This document shows, in pieces, positions 1-6,309 of a stretch of 7,950 nucleotides of DNA. Below the pieces are notes generated by a model. The model did not search any database and was not told the origin of the DNA. It saw only the letters and a program-made list of their open reading frames with translations. The stretch lies in the NCBI GenBank assembly GCA_964461635.1, contig CAYWVC010000054.1, positions 1 to 7,950 of the forward strand. The letters are read 5' to 3'. The stretch is from RGIG3994 sp964461635 (lineage in GTDB: Bacteria > Bacillota > Clostridia > Oscillospirales > CAG-272). The position numbers were made by a program, and so were the translations under genes. The number at the start of each line of letters is the position of its first letter. The first letter of the stretch is position 1.

Positions 1-60
1 TATAAACCCTTTTCCGCTTTTTCTTTTGGCACCACAGGTGCGAAAACTTGTGAAACAGCT

Positions 61-81
61 TAAAAAGCAAAAAATATTTGC
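61..81 (+). promoter_or_regulatory. A-rich UP-like element with small palindrome upstream of the marR promoter
   Basis: This A/T-rich stretch lies just upstream of the -35 box at 89-94, roughly -63 to -43 relative to the predicted transcription start. That is where an UP element would contact the alpha subunit of RNA polymerase. It contains the imperfect palindrome GCAAA-AAATA-TTTGC at 67-81, which could instead be a protein site. The assignment rests only on composition and position. Confidence 0.3.
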
Positions 82-88
82 AAAGCCC

Positions 89-117
89 TTGACAAAATCC
101 CATTTTGGACTTATACT
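89..117 (+). promoter_or_regulatory. Sigma-A promoter of the marR-ABC-ABC operon
   Basis: The -35 box is TTGACA (89-94), a perfect consensus match. A 17-bp spacer is followed by the -10 box TATACT (112-117), five of six consensus bases. The predicted start of transcription is near 124. It is the only strong promoter upstream of the three plus-strand genes, which overlap one another and must be co-transcribed. Such a strong core promoter fits one held off by a repressor, and the overlapping inverted repeat at 94-141 is the obvious place for that. Confidence 0.8.
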
Positions 118-141
118 ATCGTGCGTCCCAAATGGGATTTT
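94..141. promoter_or_regulatory. Inverted repeat enclosing the -10 box; probable MarR operator
   Basis: The left arm AAAATCCCATTTTGGAC (94-110) and the right arm GTCCCAAATGGGATTTT (125-141) are inverted copies matching at 16 of 17 positions, separated by 14 nt. The left arm fills the spacer between -35 and -10, the -10 box lies in the gap, and the right arm begins at about +2. Each arm is itself a short near-palindrome of the form TCCCA-nn-TGGGA (126-137 exact, 98-109 with one mismatch), so two dimer sites with centres 28 bp apart are plausible. MarR proteins commonly bind such sites over their own promoters, and a marR gene follows. Alternatively, RNA arriving from upstream could fold this into a terminator, because a T-rich run follows at 138-149. 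Confidence 0.6.
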
Positions 142-317
142 ACTTTTTTCGGGGGCTCGGTAGGCTTTGGCTCGGGGATCTCGGTGGGCTTCGAGCGGTC
201 TCAGCGGTTTTCGACCGAGGTCGGAAAACGATCGGCAAAGGCGCCCTCGGGCGCAAATCACGCGGCATTGCCGCGAAGAAAGGAAGCTCCGCCACGCGCG
301 GGGCAGGGTGATCGAAT
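124..317 (+). promoter_or_regulatory. Long structured 5' leader of the marR operon
   Basis: About 190 nt separate the predicted transcription start from the marR ATG. Successive potential hairpins are visible: 207-216 with 219-229 (one bulged G), 241-246 with 249-254 (GCGCCC/GGGCGC), and 261-266 with 270-275 (CGCGGC/GCCGCG, loop ATT). A 12-nt direct repeat, CTCGGTAGGCTT (156-167) and CTCGGTGGGCTT (180-191), lies in its first half. No T-run follows any of the hairpins, so none looks like a classical attenuator. I recognise no known riboswitch class. The leader might act on translation or RNA stability, or may simply be a long untranslated region. Confidence 0.4.
307..312 (+). promoter_or_regulatory. 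Shine-Dalgarno of marR (GGTGAT)
   Basis: GGTGAT matches the 3' part of the ideal SD (AGGAGGTGAT) and lies 5 nt before the ATG at 318. That spacing is right for this portion of the anti-SD. It supports 318 as the start rather than any upstream in-frame codon. Confidence 0.55.
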
Positions 318-791
318 ATGGATCAAAAGGCAGTGGCCGTCAATACGGCGTTGACGCAGGTCGCGCGCAGGCTCGACCAGCTCTACCACACCTATGCCGT
401 ATATTGCGGTCTTTCGGACCCGGCGGTCTGGGTCCTCTACACACTTTACGAGCGCGGGGATCGCGATTGCACGCAAAACGACCTCGTAGCCGAGTGGTCG
501 TTTCCAAAGCAAACGGTAAACTACACGGTCGGCTGTCTCGTAAAAAACGGCTGGGCACGGCTCACGCAGCGCCCCGGTGCGCGCAACGGCAAGTCCGTCA
601 CCCTGACCGACGAGGGCAGGCGGATCTGTGACGAGAAGATCCTACCGCTTCTGAAAGCCGAGGAGCGCTCGATCAGCCTGATGTCCGAGGCCGAGCGCGA
701 GCTGCTCCTGCGCCTCAACGAGCTTCAATGCTCGAACTTCGAAAAAGAAATAGCAAAATTGATAGGAGACAAAAGCAAAAAAATCTTATGA
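318..791 (+). CDS. MarR-family winged helix-turn-helix repressor
   Basis: The predicted protein has 157 residues, a usual MarR length, and is a cytoplasmic DNA-binding dimer. An N-terminal helix (about 5-30) is followed by the DNA-binding domain. The helix-turn-helix spans about 52-77, with the recognition helix around P63-K76, and the basic wing RPGARNGKS lies at about 85-93. Long helices near 103-120 and 124-150 would complete the dimer interface. The TLTDEGRRI stretch after the wing is typical of the family. It is first in an operon with two ABC exporter genes, and its stop overlaps the next start (ATGA, 788-791). MarR proteins beside exporters usually repress their own operon until a phenolic, drug-like or other small ligand binds. 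The inverted repeat at 94-141 is the likely target. The fold is clear; the ligand is unknown. Confidence 0.9.
   Translation: MDQKAVAVNTALTQVARRLDQLYHTYAVYCGLSDPAVWVLYTLYERGDRDCTQNDLVAEWSFPKQTVNYTVGCLVKNGWARLTQRPGARNGKSVTLTDEGRRICDEKILPLLKAEERSISLMSEAERELLLRLNELQCSNFEKEIAKLIGDKSKKIL
764..768 (+). promoter_or_regulatory. Distant Shine-Dalgarno (AGGAG) before the first ABC gene
   Basis: AGGAG lies inside the end of marR, 19 nt before the ATG at 788, farther than the usual 5-10 nt. No nearer SD and no alternative in-frame start exists between them. Translation of the ABC gene probably depends on ribosomes finishing marR at the overlapping ATGA. Confidence 0.4.
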
Positions 792-2518
792 GAACCTTTT
801 TAAAATATCTGAAGCCTTACACAAAGCAATGCGTGATACTTGCGATCATCACCTTGGCAGACGTCGGGGGCTCCTTGCTCGTGCCGACGATCACGGCAAA
901 TATGATAAACCTTGCCCTTGAGGGGAGCGAGATGAGCGTTCTCGTGTGGCAGGGGCTCCTTATGCTTGCCGTTGCGGTGCTGTCGGGCGGGCTGACCCTG
1001 GTCGGCAGCCGGATCTGCGCACGGCTGTCGGCGGACCTCGGGCGCGACCTTCGCAACGCGGTATACGATCATTCTCTGAAATTCTCCGCCTCCGATTTTG
1101 AGGAATTCGGCACGGCGTCGATGATAACCCGAACGCTGAACGACGTAAGCGTCATTCAGCAGGCGTTCGTCAGCTCAATCCAAATGATATTGCCGGTTCC
1201 GATAATCTGCGTTCTCGGGATCGTTATGTCCTTCGCGATAGACCGCGATATGGGCTTTCTGCTCCTCGGAGCGACGGTGCTCGTGCTCGTGGCGGCGTTC
1301 TTCATTATGCGTCGCGCGACCCCTATATTCAACAAGCTCCAGAGCCTGCTTGACCGGATGAACGTCGTCCTGCGTGAGGGGATCACGGGCGTGCGGGTGA
1401 TACGCGCATTCAACAAGGAAAAGCACGAGACCGACAGAATGAAGGAGACCTTCTCGGGCTACGCAAGCTCGTCCATACAGGCGAACTACCTTTTTGCCGG
1501 ACTTGATTGCCTTGCCAACGTCGTGATAAACCTCGTGATGGTCGCGGCGGTCTACGTCGGCGGGAACGCCGTGGGCATCGGGCGGATGGAGATCGGGAGC
1601 ATCACCGCCGTCTCGGAATACGCCATCTGGATACTCTTCTACATAGCGATGGCTCAGATGACGGTACTTATGCTTCCGCGCGCCCTTACCTGTATGCGCC
1701 GAATTTCCGACGTGCTCAATCACGAGCCCGAGATAGTTGACGGCGGTGCCGATCTTGCGGCAACGGAAGAGGACGGCGCCGTCGTGACCTTCGACGGGGT
1801 GTCGTTCCGCTTCGCCGACGCCGATGAGGAGACCCTCTCGAATCTCTCCTTCACCTGCCGCAGGGGACAGACGACCGCGGTAATCGGCGGCACGGGAAGC
1901 GGAAAGTCCACGATAACCAAGCTCCTTTTGCGCTACCACGACGTAACGGGGGGAAGCATATCACTTCGCGGGACCGACCTGCGTCAGCTGCCGCAAGCCG
2001 AGCTGCGCAACGCGATAGCCTACGTCCCGCAGAAGGCGTGGCTCTTCTCGGGTACTATCGCCGACAATCTTCGCTACGGAAAGCCCGACGCGACCGAGGA
2101 GGAGCTTTTGCACGCGCTGAAGGTCGCACAGTCGGAATTCGTGCTCGGATTGCCGCAGGGTCTTGAGTCGCGCGTGGCGCAGGGCGGAACGAACTTCTCG
2201 GGCGGACAGCGGCAGAGGCTCTCCATCGCCCGCGCGCTGGTGAAAAAGGCCGATCTGTACGTTTTCGACGACAGCTTCTCCGCGCTTGATTTCCGCACCG
2301 ACGCGGCACTTCGCCACGCCCTTGCCGACGAGGTGCGTGACTCCGCCGTGCTGATCATCGCGCAACGGGTGAGCACGATCCTTCACGCCGATCAGATAAT
2401 CGTGCTGAACGACGGTAAGATCGCCGGCATCGGCAGGCACGAGGAGCTTCTGCGCACCTGCCCCATATACATCGACATAGTAAATTCGCAGATGAAGGGA
2501 GGCGATATCAATGGATGA
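788..2518 (+). CDS. ABC exporter half-transporter, degenerate-site subunit
   Basis: This 576-residue protein has a transmembrane domain of about six helices (roughly residues 15-300) followed by an ATP-binding domain. Walker A is GGTGSGKST (367-375), the Q-loop glutamine is Q415, the signature FSGGQ (470-474) is intact, and the D-loop is SALD (498-501). Two catalytic positions deviate: the residue after Walker B is D495 instead of glutamate, and the H-loop histidine is Q526. This pattern is known from the degenerate-site partner of heterodimeric exporters such as LmrC and TM287. Its intact signature should complete the active ATP site of the second subunit. An in-frame ATG at 728 would add 20 residues, but it lies within marR and lacks a good SD, whereas 788 gives the ATGA overlap and a normal N-terminus (MRTFLKYLKPY). 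It is an inner-membrane efflux protein, probably for drugs or other hydrophobic compounds; lipid or peptide export is not excluded. Confidence 0.92.
   Translation: MRTFLKYLKPYTKQCVILAIITLADVGGSLLVPTITANMINLALEGSEMSVLVWQGLLMLAVAVLSGGLTLVGSRICARLSADLGRDLRNAVYDHSLKFSASDFEEFGTASMITRTLNDVSVIQQAFVSSIQMILPVPIICVLGIVMSFAIDRDMGFLLLGATVLVLVAAFFIMRRATPIFNKLQSLLDRMNVVLREGITGVRVIRAFNKEKHETDRMKETFSGYASSSIQANYLFAGLDCLANVVINLVMVAAVYVGGNAVGIGRMEIGSITAVSEYAIWILFYIAMAQMTVLMLPRALTCMRRISDVLNHEPEIVDGGADLAATEEDGAVVTFDGVSFRFADADEETLSNLSFTCRRGQTTAVIGGTGSGKSTITKLLLRYHDVTGGSISLRGTDLRQLPQAELRNAIAYVPQKAWLFSGTIADNLRYGKPDATEEELLHALKVAQSEFVLGLPQGLESRVAQGGTNFSGGQRQRLSIARALVKKADLYVFDDSFSALDFRTDAALRHALADEVRDSAVLIIAQRVSTILHADQIIVLNDGKIAGIGRHEELLRTCPIYIDIVNSQMKGGDING
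2495..2502 (+). promoter_or_regulatory. Shine-Dalgarno of the second ABC gene
   Basis: AAGGGAGG lies 8 nt before the ATG at 2511, inside the end of the first ABC gene. The genes overlap by 8 nt. This strong SD fixes the start and should give roughly equal output of the two subunits. Confidence 0.7.
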
Positions 2519-4325
2519 ACAGCAGGGCTTTTACGAGGACGACGAGCTTGAGACCGCGAAGGACGCGCGGGGAACCGCAAAGCGCTTTATCCGATCGCTC
2601 GGTCGGCAAAGGCTGCGCCTTGCGGTCGTGCTCACGTCGGTCGTCATTTACAGCGCACTTTGTATCGTTGCGCCGCTCTACAGCGCAAACGCCATTGACC
2701 TCATCTGGAGCCGTATACTTGAGTTGAGGGAGCTCAGCAAGTCCTTTTCGATCACATGGGAGTACGGCGGAAAGCAGGTCGTCGCGTTGCTTGCGATCTA
2801 CCTTACGTCGGCGGGGCTGTACGTGCTCCAGAATATGCTTATGGCAAGCTTTGCGGAGAAGCTGAATCTTCAGCTCCGCGGGGAAATAGCCGAAAAGCTC
2901 CAGCGTCTGCCGCTGTCATTCTACGACCGCCATCAGCCCGGCGAGATAATGAGCCGCGTGACCAACGACCTTGACAAGACCTCGGAGGCGCTCCAGACCG
3001 GACTCATCAGGCTCTTCGTCGCGATAGGCACGGTAATAGGCTCGGTCGTTATGATGCTGCGCTTCAGCATTCCCCTGACCCTCGTCTTCTTCGGATTTAC
3101 CGCGATATCGCTCACCGTCACCAACATCGTATCGAAGCGCACGCTGAAATACGCCTCCGAGCGTCAGCGCGCCGTCGGAAGGATGAACGGGCTCGTGGAG
3201 GAATCGTACAGCGGCAGAATGATAATCAAGGCGTTCAACCGCGAGCAAACGAGCTCCGACGAGCTCCATAAGGCATCCGAGGAGCTGGCTCGCGCGGCGG
3301 AAAAGACCGATTTCCTGATGAACGCGGTCAACCCGGGCATACGCCTTATCAACCGTCTCGGCACCGTAACGATCGCCATTATCGGCGGCGGGATGCTCCT
3401 GTCGGGCGGAATGACACCCGGTGTGTTTCAGGCGTTCTTTCAGTACGTTAACCAGGCGGGCGAGCCGATCACCGAGCTGTCCTATATGGTAAACTCGCTT
3501 CAGTCGGCGCTTGCCTCAATGGAGCGCGTCTACGAGCTGCTTGACGAGCCCGAGATGGAGCCCGATACGCAGGAGCCGAGTCCCTCGCACGGCGGATCGA
3601 GCGGCGAGGTGGAGTTCTCGCACGTCAGCTTCGGCTACTCGCCCGAGAAAACGCTTATGACCGACGTCAGCTTCTCGGCACGTCCAGGGCAGAAGATCGC
3701 GATAGTCGGCAGCACCGGGGCGGGCAAGACAACCCTTGTCAACCTGCTGATGCGCTTCTACGAGGTCAACGGCGGCAGCGTGCACCTTGACGGTGTAAGC
3801 ACGCGGGACATCACACGCAGTGACCTTCGCAACCGCTTCGGTATGGTGCTTCAGGACACGTGGCTCTTTGAGGGCACGATTGCCGAGAACATAGCCTACG
3901 GCAAGCCCGACGCGACGGCGGAGGAGATCCGTGCCGCGGCACGGGCGGCTCGGGCGGATTTCTTCATCCGCACCCTGCCGAAGGGCTACGATACCGTGCT
4001 GACGAACGACGCGGAGAATATTTCGATAGGTCAGCGCCAATTGCTCACTATCGCCCGCGTGTTCCTTTGCGACCCGGCGATACTGATACTTGACGAGGCG
4101 ACCTCCTCGGTCGATACCCGCACCGAGATCGAGATCGGCAAGGCAATGAAGGCACTGATGCGCGGCAGAACGAGCTTCGTTATCGCGCACCGACTTTCCA
4201 CCGTCATCGACGCCGACAAGATACTCGTAATGCAGAACGGTAACATAATAGAGCAGGGCACTCACCGTGAGCTGATCGCCGCGGGCGGAGCGTACGCCGA
4301 TCTCTATAATTCACAATTCTCGTAA
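2511..4325 (+). CDS. ABC exporter half-transporter, catalytic-site subunit
   Basis: This 604-residue protein has a charged cytoplasmic N-terminal extension (about 1-30). Six membrane segments follow (approximately 37-57, 88-110, 166-184, 187-206, 282-299 and 303-325), then an ATP-binding domain. A hydrophilic loop at about 67-88 separates the first two helices and would face outside. Walker A is GSTGAGKTT (400-408), the Q-loop is Q448, Walker B runs into D528 and the canonical catalytic E529, the D-loop is SSVD (532-535) and the switch histidine H560 is present. The signature, however, is ISIGQ (504-508) instead of LSGGQ. The defects mirror those of the preceding subunit, so the two should form one heterodimer with one active and one inactive ATP site. 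The end of the gene runs directly into the hairpin at 4332-4375. Export of drugs or toxic metabolites is inferred from family and from the MarR context; the substrate is unknown. Confidence 0.93.
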   Translation: MDEQQGFYEDDELETAKDARGTAKRFIRSLGRQRLRLAVVLTSVVIYSALCIVAPLYSANAIDLIWSRILELRELSKSFSITWEYGGKQVVALLAIYLTSAGLYVLQNMLMASFAEKLNLQLRGEIAEKLQRLPLSFYDRHQPGEIMSRVTNDLDKTSEALQTGLIRLFVAIGTVIGSVVMMLRFSIPLTLVFFGFTAISLTVTNIVSKRTLKYASERQRAVGRMNGLVEESYSGRMIIKAFNREQTSSDELHKASEELARAAEKTDFLMNAVNPGIRLINRLGTVTIAIIGGGMLLSGGMTPGVFQAFFQYVNQAGEPITELSYMVNSLQSALASMERVYELLDEPEMEPDTQEPSPSHGGSSGEVEFSHVSFGYSPEKTLMTDVSFSARPGQKIAIVGSTGAGKTTLVNLLMRFYEVNGGSVHLDGVSTRDITRSDLRNRFGMVLQDTWLFEGTIAENIAYGKPDATAEEIRAAARAARADFFIRTLPKGYDTVLTNDAENISIGQRQLLTIARVFLCDPAILILDEATSSVDTRTEIEIGKAMKALMRGRTSFVIAHRLSTVIDADKILVMQNGNIIEQGTHRELIAAGGAYADLYNSQFS

Positions 4326-4331
4326 AAAGCG

Positions 4332-4375
4332 AATCCCGCGAGGTTACCTCCGATCGGAGGGAGCCTCGCGGGATT
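4332..4375. terminator. Bidirectional intrinsic terminator between converging operons
   Basis: A perfect 12-bp stem, AATCCCGCGAGG (4332-4343) with CCTCGCGGGATT (4364-4375), encloses a second perfect palindrome, CCTCCGATCGGAGG (4347-4360). With a G-T pair, a T-A pair and one A-G mismatch between them the whole element folds as one long hairpin. A T-rich tail follows on the plus strand (ATTTCATATTCGTTTT), and a run of five T's follows on the minus strand (complement of 4324-4328). The stem starts 6 nt after the ABC gene stop and ends 17 nt before the stop of the opposite FAD gene, so one element probably ends both transcripts. Confidence 0.85.
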
Positions 4376-4392
4376 TCATATTCGTTTTGCGT

Positions 4393-6294
4393 TTATTTCA
4401 CGTCGCAGGAGAAGATATTTACCTTCTCGGTGCCGTGGGTATCAAGGAACCGAACCTCAAGGACCTTCGCCGTAACGTTCAGCGGCAGACGGCGGATCGA
4501 CAGATAGTTGTCGTTGTCCGCAAATATCCGCTTGCCGTCGGCAAAGACCTCGAAGGATCTTACCATCGGCGCGGCGACCTTAACGGGCTTAAAGTCCCTG
4601 CCGGTGTGCAGTCTCATCGCGAAGACGCGCATCTTCTTGTTCTCCGAGATCGACTTGCGTGAGAAATCGGGGTCGAAGGCAAGCCTCAGCTCGCTGAGCT
4701 GTGTCGGCTGATCGAAGGTAAAGGTGATCGAATCGCCCTTGTTGAGGGTAATGCAGTTGACGTTGCCCTCCTCATCCGGGCGCTCGGTGCCGTTAAAGAG
4801 GATCGCGCGGTCTGCGTCGGAGAGGTTGAGGGTCGCGCCGAGCGAGAGCTCGGGGATCGCCCTCTTATGCCACGGCAGGTAACAGCCCGCATCCATCAGC
4901 TTGCCCTGAAGCTCGCCGATGCGCGTCTCGTATACGCCGTCGGGGGTGATACCCTCGTTTACGCAGATCGCCGCGGCGGTACCCATCGCCTGCCCGAGGA
5001 GCGAGCAGGTCGCCATCACTCGCGTGGAGCTCATCGCGGCGTGCGTCGCGCTGATGTTTCTGCCGGCGAAGAAGAGGTTCTTCACGTTCGCCGAATAGAG
5101 CGAGCGATAGGGGATGCCGTAGGGCGAGGGCGCGGGGTAGAGCTTTGACGGCGGGTTCTTCTCCTTAAAGGAATAGAAGCCCGCGGGAATGTGATCGTCC
5201 ATCGGCCAACCTCCGAACGCCACTATATCGTCGAACCTGCCGCCAGCCTCGATATCGCCCTCGGTCAGAACGTGGCGACCGACGTAGCGGCGCGATTCGC
5301 GCTTGCCGGGCAGACAGCCGACCCATTCAAGCTCCCAATTGTCGGCACCGTGGTCCCCGCGGTTCTTGATATGGTCCCAGATGCCGTAGGCTATTTTGAT
5401 AAGCTCGTTGCGGAGCTTCTCGGAATCGTGGATCGAATCGTACTCGCCGCCGAGCTCAAGCCACCAGAAGTTGGTGCCGCTCGTGCCGAGCGTATGGGGA
5501 CGGCTCATACTGACGACCGTTTTAACGTCGATATCGGTGACGCTCCCGCCCGTTTTCAGAAACGCCGTGGCATCACGCTTGGCAAGGAAATCGGCGTCCT
5601 GCTCCTTCACGGATATACCGTCGCCGCCGAAGTCGGAGTCATTCTCGAAAACGTACGCCCACTTCGGGGGGATGAAATCGACCTTATGATCGGTCTCAAC
5701 CGCTTGGAGCAGGCAGGACATTCCCATAGTCTTAAGGTCGGCTTTCTCGCGGCCCATTGCCTCGCCGTATTCGTCGTGTGCCTCGCGTCCGACACGCCAG
5801 AGTGCACCGACGACCGGGGCAAGCACCGAATCGCCCGTACAGTCGGCGAAGTATTTCGCGTACACGGTATGCCACGTGTAGGTCGTGAGCTGCCAGCCCA
5901 CAACGCGGGTGATCGCACCCGCGCCGTCGGTGTCGGCGTCGCAGACCGAGCAGTTCATAATTACCTCGATGTTGGGCTCGGAGGTCACCTTGCCCCACAT
6001 CACGCCGTCCCAGAGCGATGCCTGAAGCGACGGGTTGCGATAGATGTTCTCCTCCTCAAGCTCGGAGATGATGCCGGTCTCGCGGTTGCATTCACCCTTC
6101 GCGCCGCGCACCCACATACGGATCTCGCTGGAGCAATTGCCGCCGAACATCGGGCGATCCTGAATGAGGACGGTCTTCACTCCCTCACGCGCGGCGGAGA
6201 TGGCGGCGCACATACCGGAGAGCCCGCCGCCGATAACGCAGAAGTCACAGTGATGGTCGGTGTGGCGCATCGTATCGGTCTTGACAGTCAACAT
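4393..6294 (-). CDS. FAD-dependent oxidoreductase (FAD_oxidored family) with C-terminal beta-rich domain
   Basis: This 633-residue protein begins with a Rossmann FAD-binding motif, GGGLSG (22-27), after a beta strand (CDFCVIGGG), and has no signal peptide, so it should be cytoplasmic. FGGNCSSEIRMW (50-61) and ADCTGDS (150-156) are typical of the FAD_oxidored (PF12831-type) family. The second FAD-contact region, FFAGRNISATHAAMSSTRVM (408-427), is strongly conserved in relatives. Residues from about 490 to 633 are rich in predicted beta strands (ITFTFDQPTQLSELRLAFD and FEVFADGKRIF) and may form a sugar-binding-like sandwich; this is inference. A good SD (AAGGAG) lies 8 nt before the ATG. Relatives are often listed only as FAD-dependent oxidoreductases near carbohydrate genes, and their substrates are largely unknown. 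It is last in an operon with a GatD-like dehydrogenase and an FMN protein, suggesting action on a sugar, polyol or glycoside. C54 could be a redox or substrate-contact residue. Confidence 0.9.
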   Translation of the reverse strand: MLTVKTDTMRHTDHHCDFCVIGGGLSGMCAAISAAREGVKTVLIQDRPMFGGNCSSEIRMWVRGAKGECNRETGIISELEEENIYRNPSLQASLWDGVMWGKVTSEPNIEVIMNCSVCDADTDGAGAITRVVGWQLTTYTWHTVYAKYFADCTGDSVLAPVVGALWRVGREAHDEYGEAMGREKADLKTMGMSCLLQAVETDHKVDFIPPKWAYVFENDSDFGGDGISVKEQDADFLAKRDATAFLKTGGSVTDIDVKTVVSMSRPHTLGTSGTNFWWLELGGEYDSIHDSEKLRNELIKIAYGIWDHIKNRGDHGADNWELEWVGCLPGKRESRRYVGRHVLTEGDIEAGGRFDDIVAFGGWPMDDHIPAGFYSFKEKNPPSKLYPAPSPYGIPYRSLYSANVKNLFFAGRNISATHAAMSSTRVMATCSLLGQAMGTAAAICVNEGITPDGVYETRIGELQGKLMDAGCYLPWHKRAIPELSLGATLNLSDADRAILFNGTERPDEEGNVNCITLNKGDSITFTFDQPTQLSELRLAFDPDFSRKSISENKKMRVFAMRLHTGRDFKPVKVAAPMVRSFEVFADGKRIFADNDNYLSIRRLPLNVTAKVLEVRFLDTHGTEKVNIFSCDVK

Positions 6295-6302
6295 TTTTAT
6301 TT

Positions 6303-6309
6303 CTCCTTA
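6303..6309 (-). promoter_or_regulatory. Shine-Dalgarno of the FAD gene overlapping the preceding stop codon
   Basis: Read on the minus strand this is TAAGGAG: the TAA (6309-6307) ends the dehydrogenase gene and AAGGAG is the SD for the ATG at 6294. Overlap of stop and SD points to translational coupling of the two genes. Confidence 0.65.

Noticed and set aside
29..41. Small hairpin GCACC-ACA-GGTGC
   Set aside because: The stem has only 5 bp and no T-run follows on either strand, so it is neither a convincing terminator nor a supported operator.
1..63. Open plus-strand frame from the left edge ending with TAA at 61-63, possibly the tail of an upstream gene
   Set aside because: It is only 20 codons long and AT-rich, and its composition is unlike the coding parts of this window. 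It cannot be told apart from intergenic DNA without more sequence.
728..787. Upstream in-frame ATG extending the first ABC protein by 20 residues
   Set aside because: The extension is highly basic, lies inside marR and lacks an SD. The ATG at 788 gives the typical overlap and the usual exporter N-terminus.
1175..1939. A 254-codon minus-strand open frame within the first ABC gene
   Set aside because: It lies fully inside a gene with unmistakable ABC motifs, has no SD and shows the histidine- and arginine-rich composition of an antisense shadow.
3516..4265. A 249-codon minus-strand open frame within the second ABC gene
   Set aside because: It overlaps the conserved ATP-binding domain coding region and has no family features of its own.
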